Numbered from the stretch's first letter, positions 25,430 to 35,375 are shown. The stretch is 64,000 nucleotides of DNA from G965200765 sp965203865 (GCA_965203865.1 OZ241916.1:2480001-2544000); one strand, 5' to 3'. Numbers and translations: made by a program. Notes: generated from the letters alone by a model not told the origin.

Positions 25430-26026
25430 ATGGCACTTTATCTTATTCGTCACGGACAAACCGACTACAATGTTGCTCGCAGATTTCAGGGGCGTATTGA
25501 TATACCGCTGAACGAAACCGGCCGGCAGCAAGCACTGCAGTTATCAAATTATTTGAGATCAAAACAAGTTGTTCTTCATGCTGTCTACAGCTCACCGCTT
25601 TCACGTGCACTGGAAACAGCTCAGGTTATTGCTGCACAGTCTGGCGAGGTTTTGGTTGAACCGGACTTGATTGAATTGGACATTGGAGAATTTGACGGCA
25701 GAGAAGAAAAAGCCATTGCCACAGAAATGGGGGCAGACAATTACAATCAATGGCGAAATACCCATTTTACCACTCCGGCACCAGGTGGAGAATCAATGAA
25801 GCAGGCAGTGAAACGGGTGCGCAGTGTGACTGAAAAAATTGCAATGCAAGCTGGGCAGTTGAATGTGGGAATCGTAGCTCATCAGTTGATTCTGATGGCA
25901 ATAAAGTCGGTTTTGACCGGCCGGCTTGATATCTCAAGCTTGCAAAAGTTCAAACAGGCAAACGACGAAATTGATGTCTGGGATACAGAAAAAAGCAAAC
26001 AGATTCAGTGCCTTCAATTTTCCTAG
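25430..26026 (+). CDS. Histidine phosphatase family protein
   Basis: 198 residues with the phosphoglycerate-mutase-like signature LIRHGQTDYN (catalytic His8). It also has FQGRIDIPLNETGRQQA, SSPLSRALETA, the acid-donor region ELDIGEFDGREE and the second-histidine region NVGIVAHQLIL. Relatives are CobC, GpmB and broad-specificity phosphatases. The second motif is HQ rather than the usual HG, so it is not typical CobC. Substrate not predictable. Confidence 0.8.
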   Translation: MALYLIRHGQTDYNVARRFQGRIDIPLNETGRQQALQLSNYLRSKQVVLHAVYSSPLSRALETAQVIAAQSGEVLVEPDLIELDIGEFDGREEKAIATEMGADNYNQWRNTHFTTPAPGGESMKQAVKRVRSVTEKIAMQAGQLNVGIVAHQLILMAIKSVLTGRLDISSLQKFKQANDEIDVWDTEKSKQIQCLQFS

Positions 26027-26219
26027 CTCGGCGAGTGGATTTAGCATTTTACGCTTGCACTTGCCGCACGTTTCATTTCGAGGTCGTCAAACGGAAATGC
26101 AAGGGTATACTTCAATTCTTTTATCCAAACTCCAGTGGAAAACTTCTGCGTTTCAATTATTGAAGAAACACTGATGAAAGTAACAGCAAATTTATGTTTC
26201 AGGAACCCGGTTTGTTAAA

Positions 26220-27734
26220 GTGAGTCAATCTATCGTTGCAACAGGCCATTCGGTCACAGCTGAATCCGCCGCCGCCATCCTTCGCATGGACGGCAATGCA
26301 ATTGATGCGGCAGTATCGGCATTATTTACCGCCTGCATAGCAGAGCCGGCTCTTTCTTCTTTGGGCGGTGGCGGATTTGCAATGATCCATCCGCACAATG
26401 AAAAACCAGTTTTGCTTGACTTTTTTGCCCATACTCCCCGCAAATTGAAAAAGGAACATGAAGTCAGTGTTCGCTCTTTTTTGTGTGACTTTGGAAGTAC
26501 TCAGCAAGAATTCCATATTGGAGCTGGTACAAGCGCAGTGCCGGGCTGTGTGAAGGGTATTTTCGAGATGCTTGACCAATTCGGCACAATGCCGGCAACT
26601 GATCTGATTCAACCTACACTTGATGTACTGAAGGAAGGAATTGCTGTTACTGAGTTGCCGGCAAAGTTTATAGACATGCTATCGCCAATTTTTATGGACG
26701 ACTCGGCGCGGCCAGTCTATGAAAGTAAATTAAATCCTGGTACTCCTGTACGAGCCGGAGAAAAGTTGTATTTCCCTGAGTACATCGACCTGCTGGAATC
26801 ACTCGCAATAGAAGGGCCGGCTCTCTTCTATCTTGGCGAAGTTGCAAAGTCAATCGATGAAATTTCCAAATTTGCAGGGGGAATTGTCTCCTACGAGGAT
26901 TTGAAAGAATATGCTGTCTATCCGCGAAAGCCGATTGAGACCATTTACAGGGACCATACGATTTATCTGAACCCTCCTCCATCCACTGGCGGTCTTCTGC
27001 TAGCAATGGGATTTGACTCACTGTGCGGACAGCAATCGCATCCATTCGGCTCATCGAAATACATCCAGACAATTCTCCGTATGATGAAAACTATCAATGA
27101 GCTGGCGGAAGATTCCCCGTCATCTGGAATAAATCCGGAACTGCAGCACGACTACTTCAACTTGCACCGGGAGCACAACTTGGCATCGCGCGGTACAACC
27201 CACATCTCGATTATTGACAAGTATCGAAATTCCGTTGCCATGACAGTCTCTAACGGAGAGGGGTGTGGCACCATGATTCCGGGCACCCAAGTAATGATGA
27301 ACAATATGCTGGGGGAAAAAGACTTGAACCCGCGGGGGCTTACAGACTGGATTCCGGATAAAAGACTAAGTTCGTTTATGGCACCTTCAATTGCGGTGTG
27401 CAACAACGGCGACCAGATTGTAATTGGCTCAGGCGGCTCGAACAGAATTCATACAGCAATTCAGCAAGTATTGCTTAATTTGATTGACCACAGCATGTCT
27501 GTTGAGGAAGCAGTGCAAGCACCACGCCTTCACTATCACGACGGAGCTGCTTACGCTGAGGACCTTTTCGCAGACGAGGCACTCATTGAACCTTTGAAGG
27601 AATTTCAAAACTTTACCCGATTCCCGGAACGAAATGTTTTCTTCGGCGGTGCTCACACCATTCGTTCGACTCAGCGAAGCCTTGAAGGATTCGGAGACGA
27701 AAGAAGGTCAGGCTTCTGCATTCAACTGCCGTGA
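26220..27734 (+). CDS. Gamma-glutamyltranspeptidase family protein
   Basis: 504 residues of the Ntn-hydrolase GGT family: the N-terminal TGHSVTAESAAAILRMDGNA and SSLGGGGFAMI, then the cleavage and nucleophile site GTTHISIIDK with Thr326 as the likely catalytic residue, and GSGGSNRIHTAIQQVL in the small subunit. No signal peptide is visible, so it may be cytoplasmic, unlike periplasmic E. coli GGT; acylase or cyclic-peptide hydrolase roles are possible. GTG start. Its TGA overlaps the GTG of the following MFS gene (GTGA), indicating coupled expression. Confidence 0.85.
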   Translation: MSQSIVATGHSVTAESAAAILRMDGNAIDAAVSALFTACIAEPALSSLGGGGFAMIHPHNEKPVLLDFFAHTPRKLKKEHEVSVRSFLCDFGSTQQEFHIGAGTSAVPGCVKGIFEMLDQFGTMPATDLIQPTLDVLKEGIAVTELPAKFIDMLSPIFMDDSARPVYESKLNPGTPVRAGEKLYFPEYIDLLESLAIEGPALFYLGEVAKSIDEISKFAGGIVSYEDLKEYAVYPRKPIETIYRDHTIYLNPPPSTGGLLLAMGFDSLCGQQSHPFGSSKYIQTILRMMKTINELAEDSPSSGINPELQHDYFNLHREHNLASRGTTHISIIDKYRNSVAMTVSNGEGCGTMIPGTQVMMNNMLGEKDLNPRGLTDWIPDKRLSSFMAPSIAVCNNGDQIVIGSGGSNRIHTAIQQVLLNLIDHSMSVEEAVQAPRLHYHDGAAYAEDLFADEALIEPLKEFQNFTRFPERNVFFGGAHTIRSTQRSLEGFGDERRSGFCIQLP

Positions 27735-28900
27735 TCACCTACTTTTCACAAATTATTCCTGATTCCGGCAAGCGTAAAACCATTTTGGCAATTGTTGCTG
27801 TTGTCGCAGTTTACGGATTGACGATAGGCATGCTGCATCCGTTGATCAGTCTCAATATGGAAGCTCGCGGCTACAATCCGACAGCAATTGGAATCATGGG
27901 GATGATGCCTTTTGTTGCGTCTTTGGTTTCCTCTCCATTTGTTCCACTCATACTTCGTATAGTCAATGTAAACAAACTGGTGGCGGTATGCATCTTCCTT
28001 GATTGTGTATTTATTGTGACTTTGGCGCTTGTAGACAGCATTGCCGTGTGGTTTGTGCTGCGATTTCTGATGGGGCTGGTTGGAACTGGAATGTTCATAG
28101 CCAGTGAAAGCTGGCTGGCGGAAATAGCCGAGGAACACTCACGCGGGCAGATCATGGGCATCTACACGTTTACTTTGAGCGCAACCTTCGCACTAGCCCC
28201 GTTATTTATCATTGTTTTTGGGGCGCAAGGAGCGTTGCCGTTTTTGGTTGCAGCGTTCATCATTGCCATTTCGCTTGTGCCTCTGTGGTGGGCTCGGGGC
28301 TCCAGTCCGGATTTTTCTGGAGGCGAAGTTTCCCAAGTTTTCCGATTTATGGTGATTGCCCCGACTCTGACTGCCGCAGTTGCATTAGTGTCATTTGAAG
28401 AAGCAGCAATTCTTACTCTGCTTCCGATATACGCCATTTACAACGGTCTCAGTGAAGCGAATTCTGCACTCATACTCACAATCATTGCAGTTGGTTCCAT
28501 GGCATTTCAGCCGTTGGTGGGCTGGCTGGCAGATAAAATGAACCGCTATGTACTTTTTATCGGGTGCGGGGTTGTGACTTTGGTTGGCGCGGTACTCATT
28601 GCTTTGACAATGACCGTTCCAATCCTTTCTTGGCCAATCATGTTCGTATGGGGCGGTGCTGTCGCCGGAATTTACACGGTTGCATTGACACTCATGGGGC
28701 AGCGATTTCGTGGTGCGCAACTTGCGGCTGGAAATGCAGCTTTCGGAGTAATGTGGGGCGTTGCAGGCACTTCAGGACCGTTTGTATCCGGAGTCGCAAT
28801 GGACTGGTGGCTTCCCCATGGGTTTATTGTTGTGCTTTGCGCTCCGGTAATTGGTTTCTTGCTGCTTGCGCTTTATCGAGGCATCTCCAGAGATTCGTAG
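27731..28900 (+). CDS. MFS transporter
   Basis: 389 residues, twelve hydrophobic segments. The first half shows the YGLTIGMLHPLISL helix and the MFS motif-like SRGQIMGIYTF. The second half has the AFQPLVGWLADKMNRY loop (motif A equivalent) and QRFRGAQLAAGNAAFGVMWG. It resembles YcaD-type sugar/drug porters. Because its GTG overlaps the stop of the gamma-glutamyltranspeptidase-family gene, it probably carries a substrate or product of that enzyme; this is inference. Confidence 0.8.
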   Translation: MITYFSQIIPDSGKRKTILAIVAVVAVYGLTIGMLHPLISLNMEARGYNPTAIGIMGMMPFVASLVSSPFVPLILRIVNVNKLVAVCIFLDCVFIVTLALVDSIAVWFVLRFLMGLVGTGMFIASESWLAEIAEEHSRGQIMGIYTFTLSATFALAPLFIIVFGAQGALPFLVAAFIIAISLVPLWWARGSSPDFSGGEVSQVFRFMVIAPTLTAAVALVSFEEAAILTLLPIYAIYNGLSEANSALILTIIAVGSMAFQPLVGWLADKMNRYVLFIGCGVVTLVGAVLIALTMTVPILSWPIMFVWGGAVAGIYTVALTLMGQRFRGAQLAAGNAAFGVMWGVAGTSGPFVSGVAMDWWLPHGFIVVLCAPVIGFLLLALYRGISRDS

Positions 28901-28983
28901 CATTAGCCTCATATGAGTTTAGTTTCGTAGTTTCCAAGTTGCTGGCTTTACGCTCGATTTTGACTGTCTGAAATTTTTTCTAC

Positions 28984-29033
28984 CCCAAAAATCTGGTTTT
29001 TTCGGGCTTGAAACGCCGGTTTCGGCGGCTTTT
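28984..29033. terminator. Weak hairpins after the MFS gene
   Basis: CCC-AAAAA pairs with TTTTT-C-GGG (28984-29006). A CGCCG-GTTT-CGGCG hairpin (29014-29027) follows with four T. Either may end transcription of the GGT-MFS pair; both are short. Confidence 0.35.
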
Positions 29034-29179
29034 GCCGATTCCCCCTTACTTCGGCTACTCCTTGATAGCACCCTCAATATCTGGCACAACCTTTTGTTTT
29101 TATTCAAGAAAATTTTGCCATGAAAGCCCTCATGAGATACGATAAAAAGAGGTGTAAAAGAAACTCACAAGGAGCAATC

Positions 29180-29299
29180 ATGGCAAAAACAAATCCAGCA
29201 TTCTATTGTAGCCTGTTCAGCTGGGACAGTCTTGGCAAATTCGCCCAGCTGGATACTTTTCGAGAAGTAATCTCATATAAACTTACACCGGATAGATAA
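29180..29299 (+). CDS. Possible 39-aa small protein with a strong ribosome site
   Basis: MAKTNPAFYCSLFSWD, then SLGKFAQLDTFREV, ISYKLTPDR. A consensus AAGGAG stands five bases before the ATG, which is unusual in this window. The frame overlaps the 3' end of the convergent DUF255 gene by 17 bases. No family recognised; it could be a real small protein or chance. Confidence 0.35.
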   Translation: MAKTNPAFYCSLFSWDSLGKFAQLDTFREVISYKLTPDR

Positions 29300-31376
29300 G
29301 TCTTTTACACGGTAGTTTGCTCAATAATGCGCCAAATGATTCTATAGGAGGGCTACAGGTATACTCACTACACAAAAGTGCAACTGCATCCCCATTACGC
29401 TCAATTCCCTGAAGCGAACCAGGGGCCGCAACCGCATTGTCGGGAATTGCAAAGACTGCCATGTCCAAAGGATTGCTTTCAATTGCGCTGCCAAGCCAGC
29501 TTTCCAGACAGTCTTGCTTGCCTTGTATCAGAACCGTAGTAGGAGGTGCAAGAGTTTCTTCGATCGCACATACCAGTGATCCATAAGCCGAAGGCATTCG
29601 AACAACCCCGCCCTCAAGCGCACCAATTATTCCCCGCGCAATTTCCGTGTACTTGGGCTCGCTTAGAATATGGCCGACTTTCATCAGAAAATGCGATGCT
29701 ACGCCGTTCCCTGACGGAGTGGCATCGTCATGCGTGGGGATCGACCTGTGAATTAAATTCTCGTGGTCATGCGAGGTAAAGTACATTGCACCCGAATTTT
29801 CATCCCGAAAATTCGTCACCATTGCATTGATCAAGTCGGTCATAAAATACATGTCAACATCTCTCCATCTGGCCTGCAACAACTCAAATATTCCATCTGC
29901 CAGAAATACATAGTCATCCAGATAGGCATTCAGGTGTGCTTTTTCTTTCCTTGCAGCTGCCAGCAGTCTGCCATCTTTCCACATTCGGTCGCGTATAAAA
30001 TCTACTGCGCGTTCTGCCGAGTCGACAAAGTCAGGCCGATCAAGCAATCTGCCAGTTCTCGCCATCGCTTTAATCATCAGCCCATTCCACGAAGTCAAAA
30101 TCTTGTCGTCAAGACCAGGCTTGACTCGCTTCTCGCGAGCTTTCAGTAATTTGTCTTTCACTCGCAGAAATGCATATTCAATTCCTCCTGACCGTTCGCC
30201 AAGCCTTTTTGTAACTGTTTCTATCGAATTCTCAATTCTGAGATGCCATTTTCCTTCGAAATTCGGAGTGCCTCTGAGCCCAAATCTGATTTCTGCAATT
30301 CTGAACTCTGATTCTGTCAGTATTTCCCTTAACTCGTCAAGATCCCAAGCATAGTATTTACCTTCTTGCCCTTCGGAGTCGGCATCCAGCGAAGAATAAT
30401 ATCCGCCCGCCGGAGACTGCATTTCCTGCACCACCCATTCTGCCGTATCAACAGCAACATCATGAAAATCCTCCCGGTCAGCAGCAAACCCAAAGTCTAC
30501 GTATATGGGCATCAGAAGCGCACTGTCGTAAAGCATTTTTTCAAAATGGGGAATTTCCCACCGTGCATCAACCGAATACCGGTAGAATCCACCGGCGAGT
30601 TGATCGTACAAACCGCCTTCAGACATTGCCGCCAATGAATGAACAGCCTTTCGCATCACCGATCGAACTCGTATGTTTTCTGCATCTGGACGCAAGCAGA
30701 ATCGAAGCAGCAAATCAAATTGGGTTGAGTGAGGAAACTTCGGCGCATCGCCGAATCCTCCGTAAACAGGATCGTACTGCCTTTCAAGTTCGAGAATGGC
30801 ATTGTCCAGCAACCCTTCCAGATGTGAATCACTGGATGGTTCAGAAATTGTACCCAGCCTTTGGAATGCTTCCTTGATCGCCTTGCTATGCTCGGGAATT
30901 TTTTCCCGATTGTCCATGTAGTTTTTGGCAATATTGTCCAGTAGCTGTCCAAATCCCGGCATCCCCATTCTCGGTGTCTTGGGAAAGTATGTTCCGACAA
31001 AAACCGGGGTATGCTCATCCGGGGTGAGGAAAGCTGTCAAGGGCCAGCCACCGCCGCGCTGATTGAACATTTGGTGCGCCAATTGATAAATCTTGTCCAG
31101 ATCGGGGCGTTCCTCGCGATCCACTTTCACACAAACAAACTGCGAGTTCATCTTCTCGGCGATTTCTTCGTCCTCAAACGACTCATGCTCCATCACATGG
31201 CACCAGTGACAGGCAGAGTAGCCGATGGAAAGCAAAATAAGCTTGCCTTCTGCTTGAGCGCGGTCCAGCGCTTCTTTACTCCATGGGTACCAGTCTACAG
31301 GATTATAGGCATGCTGCAGGAGATACGGGCTCGTCTCGTTGATGAGCCGGTTTGCATTTTTCGTTGAATCTGACAC
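29283..31376 (-). CDS. DUF255 thioredoxin-domain protein (YyaL/SPATA20 family)
   Basis: 697 residues. The N-terminal thioredoxin-like DUF255 domain has NETSPYLLQHAYNPVDWYPW and the redox motif Cys56-His-Trp-Cys59, then VDREERPDLDKIYQ and GGWPLTAFLTPD. An (alpha/alpha)6-barrel resembling glycosidases and epimerases follows (GGFYRYSVDARWEIPHFEKM, WNGLMIKAMARTGRL). Members are widespread in bacteria and mammals; the reaction is unknown. GTG start; single gene, no signal peptide. Confidence 0.88.
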   Translation of the reverse strand: MSDSTKNANRLINETSPYLLQHAYNPVDWYPWSKEALDRAQAEGKLILLSIGYSACHWCHVMEHESFEDEEIAEKMNSQFVCVKVDREERPDLDKIYQLAHQMFNQRGGGWPLTAFLTPDEHTPVFVGTYFPKTPRMGMPGFGQLLDNIAKNYMDNREKIPEHSKAIKEAFQRLGTISEPSSDSHLEGLLDNAILELERQYDPVYGGFGDAPKFPHSTQFDLLLRFCLRPDAENIRVRSVMRKAVHSLAAMSEGGLYDQLAGGFYRYSVDARWEIPHFEKMLYDSALLMPIYVDFGFAADREDFHDVAVDTAEWVVQEMQSPAGGYYSSLDADSEGQEGKYYAWDLDELREILTESEFRIAEIRFGLRGTPNFEGKWHLRIENSIETVTKRLGERSGGIEYAFLRVKDKLLKAREKRVKPGLDDKILTSWNGLMIKAMARTGRLLDRPDFVDSAERAVDFIRDRMWKDGRLLAAARKEKAHLNAYLDDYVFLADGIFELLQARWRDVDMYFMTDLINAMVTNFRDENSGAMYFTSHDHENLIHRSIPTHDDATPSGNGVASHFLMKVGHILSEPKYTEIARGIIGALEGGVVRMPSAYGSLVCAIEETLAPPTTVLIQGKQDCLESWLGSAIESNPLDMAVFAIPDNAVAAPGSLQGIERNGDAVALLCSEYTCSPPIESFGALLSKLPCKRLIYPV

Positions 31377-31540
31377 TGAGTTGAACGGTGGTTTTACTTC
31401 CCCATGCCTTACGTACAGAGAAGTTGATTTAATCTTGATTCAGTCAAATATATCTGAATATTTACTGAAATGTAGTGAGAATTGTGATTATAAAGTTGAC
31501 TCTGTGTGCTGCTGGCGGAGCGCAGTGTCTGGAGCAGGCA

Positions 31541-34099
31541 CTAGAAGCCTCGCTGAAAGCGCATCAGCACTGTAAATTCTTCGGCCCCTGCAGAATGTCC
31601 ATTGTCGTGAGAAGCAATTGCTGCAAAGTCCGCCCGACCTTTTTTCCAGGGTAAACTGTAAGTGAATTCCAAATCGAGCTGACGACCGGATGGCTCAAGA
31701 GGAATGTTGACTTTTTTCTGCGCCACTTCCCGATCCGGTGTCCGTCCTGTGACCCATTCAAATTCAGCTTGCCCGGATTCAATTCTCAAGGGTTGGGATA
31801 AACGAATTCCGAATCGATCACCCTGCTTTGCAATGCTGTTGCCAACAAGCCCCAAATCAAACGCACTTGAGCGTAACGAAGACACTGTCGGCACAATACC
31901 TGAATTGCGAACCGTGGTGCGAGTCAATACTGAATGGAAATTTGCAAGAAAATTCCAGCGATCATTGAGTTTACGGTGTGCGGTTACACCAAGGAAGCCC
32001 GAGTTCGCACCTATATCACCGAAAGCTCCGCTGGCGTAGCTTCCAACCAGACTGTGCGGTTCGTTAAGCCAGCCCGCCTGGATTGAATAGCTGGAATTTG
32101 CCTGCTGCGAAGGACGGAATTCTACCAATGCTCCTCTCGCTGTTCTGGATGGGTTGCCGCGACGATTGCCATACTGCTGCTTTCCCGAAAAGGCGGCGAT
32201 GCTGTATTCGCCTTTTTTGAAATGGGAAAACGGCTTGGAAAATCCTGCAATCACACCGTTTCTGGCCAAAGAGAGTACAGGATTTGCAAATGCTGTATCT
32301 TCTGAAAACGTACCGCTTGGCAGAATTTCTTTGGACTGCAACCCGAATTGCCACCCCGGTTGACTGCGATATCCAAAGTAGGCTTCAAAATTGTCTGCCC
32401 GATGCTGAACAGACAGCACTCCGAAACTTTGCTGAGAATCTGCGCCGATACGGGACTGCCCATTGTTATTGAAAATATTATTGTCCACACGCGTTTGCAA
32501 GTCGAAACCATCCAGGCTCCATGAATATGCATTGCCATTGTTCCCTAGCATATCGAATCGATCGCTCATGCCAATTCTGGATGCTATGTTTTGATGTACA
32601 TAATCATCAAAGGAACTGAAAAATGGTGCGTTCAACTCATCAAACACAACAATTTCGTTTTTCGCCATCCTGTGCGTGATGACATCGCCGAACGCAGAAC
32701 CCAATTGAATAGTGCTTTCTTCTGCCGGAGCAGATTCGCCCGTTAAACTTGGAGTGGTCAGTATTCTTGTACCGCCTACCGGTCTTGTTGCTCTTTCCAT
32801 ATCCAATACCCCTTGACCATAAATATCCTGATCGGAGTATCTTCCACTCTTATTTGCGGTTACTTTTAAGCGATTGACGATCTCATGGTTGCCGAGACCA
32901 GGAAAATATTGTTTCAGCAAAGCAAAGCCACCTGCCACTAAAGGTGCAGCAAAAGAGGTGCCGAAAACTTTTGGGCTATAACAACCGAACGAACGTGTAC
33001 TTGAACAAATGACTGCTGGCACCGGTACCCTTGCATACCCGGGTGCGGCCAAGCAAAAATCTTTGGCTACGCCACAACGGTTTGAATAGCTGGCTATCCC
33101 CCCACTCTCGTTTAGAGCAACCACCGTAAGAAAATGAGGCTGTATTTCAGGAAAATGAGAAGGCAACGCTGCTAGAAGCAATGGCGACCTGGAAATTTCC
33201 GAGGCTTCCCTACCCGCGTTGCCTGCTGACCAGACGTAAACAGTGCGCTCAGCTTGCGGAGTGGAAGTTTGCTTCAGTTCTTCCAGTATATTCGGAAAGT
33301 TTAGCTCAAGGTGTGATTTACTTGAGCCACTAATGGCATATGTATATCCGAAACTCATATTTGCGACGGATACCTGGCTGTTTACTCGCGCAAGTATTGG
33401 TGCCAAACGATTATCAATCCTTGTAGCTGCGATTTCTTCAATAGCATCGGTATCATATTTAGGCGGGGGGCCACCGCTAGATAGCCTGATGCCCTCAAAA
33501 TACAGTCTGGAATTATAAGCAATTCCGTGCATTGGAGCTGTATGTGTAACCCTATCTCTATTTGCTACCAATACTCCGGCAACTTGCGTCCCATGAACAG
33601 GAGGCCACGATTCAAACACGCAGACACCTCTGCTATCCCTAGGTGTGCAGCTACTAAAATCAGGTAAATAACCCGATTCATATCTGCTTGACGAAAGTAT
33701 TTTGTTTCCTGAAAATTCTGGGTTGTTTCGATCAACTCCGGTGTCGACGCTACCAATAACAACTCCTAGCCCGTTAGCTCCCCTTGCGTAAGCGTACTCC
33801 GCTTTGATAACACTTAGTGCTGGCTGGTTCTGAAATTCTGACAAACTTGTAAATGCTCTTAACTGTTGAGGCGTTGGCGATGTACTCGGAGAAGGCTGAG
33901 GTGCTATCGATGCACCTGGAGAAGGTTGAGGTGGTGGCGATACAGTATCAGAAGGCGAGGTTGGATCAGAAGGCGAGGTTTGCGGTGCACCGGTAGAACT
34001 ACCTCCGCCACCGCCGCCACAAGCAACCAACAAAAAGCAACTGAAGCTCACACAGACGGCGAGAAATTTAATTGGTTTCACTGGTTTCAAAGAAGTCAA
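31541..34099 (-). CDS. Lipidated subtilisin-type autotransporter protease (NalP-like)
   Basis: 852 residues. A lipoprotein signal peptide (LLVAC, Cys27) is followed by GGGGGG and a Pro/Ser/Thr-rich stalk (about 35-78). An S8 peptidase domain follows, with Asp119 (GSVDTGVD), His169 (HGTQVAG) and Ser382 (GTSFAAPLVAG). After a linker, the last 270 or so residues form a beta-rich autotransporter-type region ending in Arg-Gly-Phe. This layout, lipobox plus subtilase plus barrel, is that of neisserial NalP, which releases surface proteins from the cell. The stalk has a short in-frame DNA duplication (33950-33980). TTG 34099 is the furthest start; TTG 34090 or GTG 34081 are possible because a TATACT lies at 34104-34109. 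Confidence 0.75.
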   Translation of the reverse strand: MTSLKPVKPIKFLAVCVSFSCFLLVACGGGGGGSSTGAPQTSPSDPTSPSDTVSPPPQPSPGASIAPQPSPSTSPTPQQLRAFTSLSEFQNQPALSVIKAEYAYARGANGLGVVIGSVDTGVDRNNPEFSGNKILSSSRYESGYLPDFSSCTPRDSRGVCVFESWPPVHGTQVAGVLVANRDRVTHTAPMHGIAYNSRLYFEGIRLSSGGPPPKYDTDAIEEIAATRIDNRLAPILARVNSQVSVANMSFGYTYAISGSSKSHLELNFPNILEELKQTSTPQAERTVYVWSAGNAGREASEISRSPLLLAALPSHFPEIQPHFLTVVALNESGGIASYSNRCGVAKDFCLAAPGYARVPVPAVICSSTRSFGCYSPKVFGTSFAAPLVAGGFALLKQYFPGLGNHEIVNRLKVTANKSGRYSDQDIYGQGVLDMERATRPVGGTRILTTPSLTGESAPAEESTIQLGSAFGDVITHRMAKNEIVVFDELNAPFFSSFDDYVHQNIASRIGMSDRFDMLGNNGNAYSWSLDGFDLQTRVDNNIFNNNGQSRIGADSQQSFGVLSVQHRADNFEAYFGYRSQPGWQFGLQSKEILPSGTFSEDTAFANPVLSLARNGVIAGFSKPFSHFKKGEYSIAAFSGKQQYGNRRGNPSRTARGALVEFRPSQQANSSYSIQAGWLNEPHSLVGSYASGAFGDIGANSGFLGVTAHRKLNDRWNFLANFHSVLTRTTVRNSGIVPTVSSLRSSAFDLGLVGNSIAKQGDRFGIRLSQPLRIESGQAEFEWVTGRTPDREVAQKKVNIPLEPSGRQLDLEFTYSLPWKKGRADFAAIASHDNGHSAGAEEFTVLMRFQRGF

Positions 34100-34109
34100 A
34101 AGTAGTATA

Positions 34110-34571
34110 AATTTCCAAGATAAAAATCATTGATGCATAATTAATTAGTAAGCCGCCAATAATAAATTAAACCAATGAAATCTACAATTAATTTCATGTA
34201 AATTTTATGCAAGTTTAGAATTTCAGATGATTGGATGAAATAGACCTATATCGTCATCAGCAATCAGGAAGCACCGATAAATCTTGGTCGCTTATTTTAT
34301 TAAAAAATTATTTGAGTATTCAGAATTTTGTGGGGGGATGAATTCAATTGAAACCTGGTATATAGTGAAAGCGAGAATAATGGAGCCGCAAGCGTTTTGA
34401 ATGGCTATGAAATTTTCCAAGCGCAAGGATTAGGAGGTTCAGCAACGGTCTGCCGATAACCGGCAATGTTTAGTCCAGAAAAGCGGGTTTCAGGGATTCT
34501 TGTAGTGAATAGGCTAAAACCATGGGAATTAGCCGTACGAATTCTGAAGCTCCATAAATTATAATGAATTT
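34110..34571. other. Intergenic region before lgt
   Basis: About 460 AT-rich bases with no supported gene. A TATAGT preceded by TTGAAA near 34345-34370 could be a promoter. An AGGAGG near 34433 has no start codon at proper spacing. A TATAAT ends nine bases before the lgt ATG. No tRNA-like fold was recognised. Confidence 0.35.
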
Positions 34572-35375
34572 ATGATTGAATTTATGTTCATCAACCCTGT
34601 TGCCTTTGAGGTCGGGCCGTTGCAAGTGCATTGGTACGGTCTGGCCTATTTTTCAGGCTTGCTCGGCGCCATCTTGCTGGGTAGGTTTCGCGCAAGGATA
34701 TCTGATACCGTCATTACCGTTCCAATGGTCACCGACATCGTCGTTTACGCTGCTTTCGGGGCTATTTTAGGAGGCAGGCTAGGGTATGTCTTGTTCTATA
34801 ACCTGTCGTACTTCGCAACAAATCCAATCGATATATTCAAAATCTGGGAAGGCGGAATGTCTTTCCATGGAGGTTTATTCGGAGTTGTGGTTGGCTTGTG
34901 GTTGTATGCCCGCCGTCATGATTTTTCATTTTTTCAGTTGTCCGACTTTGTAGCGCCGCTCTGTGCAGTTGGACTCTTTTTTGGACGTATTGCCAACTTC
35001 ATCAATCAGGAACTGTGGGGTAGACCGACAAGCGCACCTTGGGGAATTGTTTTTCCTAACGATGCAAACCAAATTGCTCGCCACCCGTCGCAACTCTACG
35101 AAGCATTCCTGGAAGGTCTGCTCCTGTTTTCGATATTGTGGATTTACTCCAGCAAGCCTCGCACAACGGGATCGATTTCGGGACTATTTCTACTCTGTTA
35201 CGGCCTATTCCGCTTTTTGGTTGAATTTGTACGTGAGCCGGACCACGGAATCGGGTTCATAATGGCAAATTGGGTGACAATGGGACAATTGCTTTCACTG
35301 CCATTGATTATTTTGGGCACATACATTCTAATCTGGTCCAGAAAGAACAATCCTCAAAATAGTGTCGGTGCATAG
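34572..35375 (+). CDS. lgt: Prolipoprotein diacylglyceryl transferase
   Basis: 267 residues, seven membrane helices. It transfers diacylglycerol from phosphatidylglycerol to the lipobox cysteine, and would serve the two lipoproteins in this window. Seen are the HWYGLAY start, GGRLGYVLFYN, the periplasmic GGMSFHGGLFG loop, and the signature GRIANFINQELWGRPT with the essential arginine, then RHPSQLYEAFLEG. ATG 34572 or 34584 are both plausible. The YbaK gene overlaps its end by 14 bases. Confidence 0.94.
   Translation: MIEFMFINPVAFEVGPLQVHWYGLAYFSGLLGAILLGRFRARISDTVITVPMVTDIVVYAAFGAILGGRLGYVLFYNLSYFATNPIDIFKIWEGGMSFHGGLFGVVVGLWLYARRHDFSFFQLSDFVAPLCAVGLFFGRIANFINQELWGRPTSAPWGIVFPNDANQIARHPSQLYEAFLEGLLLFSILWIYSSKPRTTGSISGLFLLCYGLFRFLVEFVREPDHGIGFIMANWVTMGQLLSLPLIILGTYILIWSRKNNPQNSVGA

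Noticed and set aside
33950..33985. Short tandem repeat in the autotransporter stalk as a phase-variation switch
   Set aside because: The repeat is only two copies of about 15 bases and in-frame, so copy change would alter length, not switch the gene.
33880..34020. Plus-strand frame rich in Arg and Trp
   Set aside because: It is the reverse reading of the Pro/Ser/Gly-rich stalk of the autotransporter; low-complexity artefact.
34375..34570. Possible tRNA or regulatory RNA before lgt
   Set aside because: GC-richer than its surroundings, but no cloverleaf, acceptor CCA or known riboswitch pattern could be drawn.
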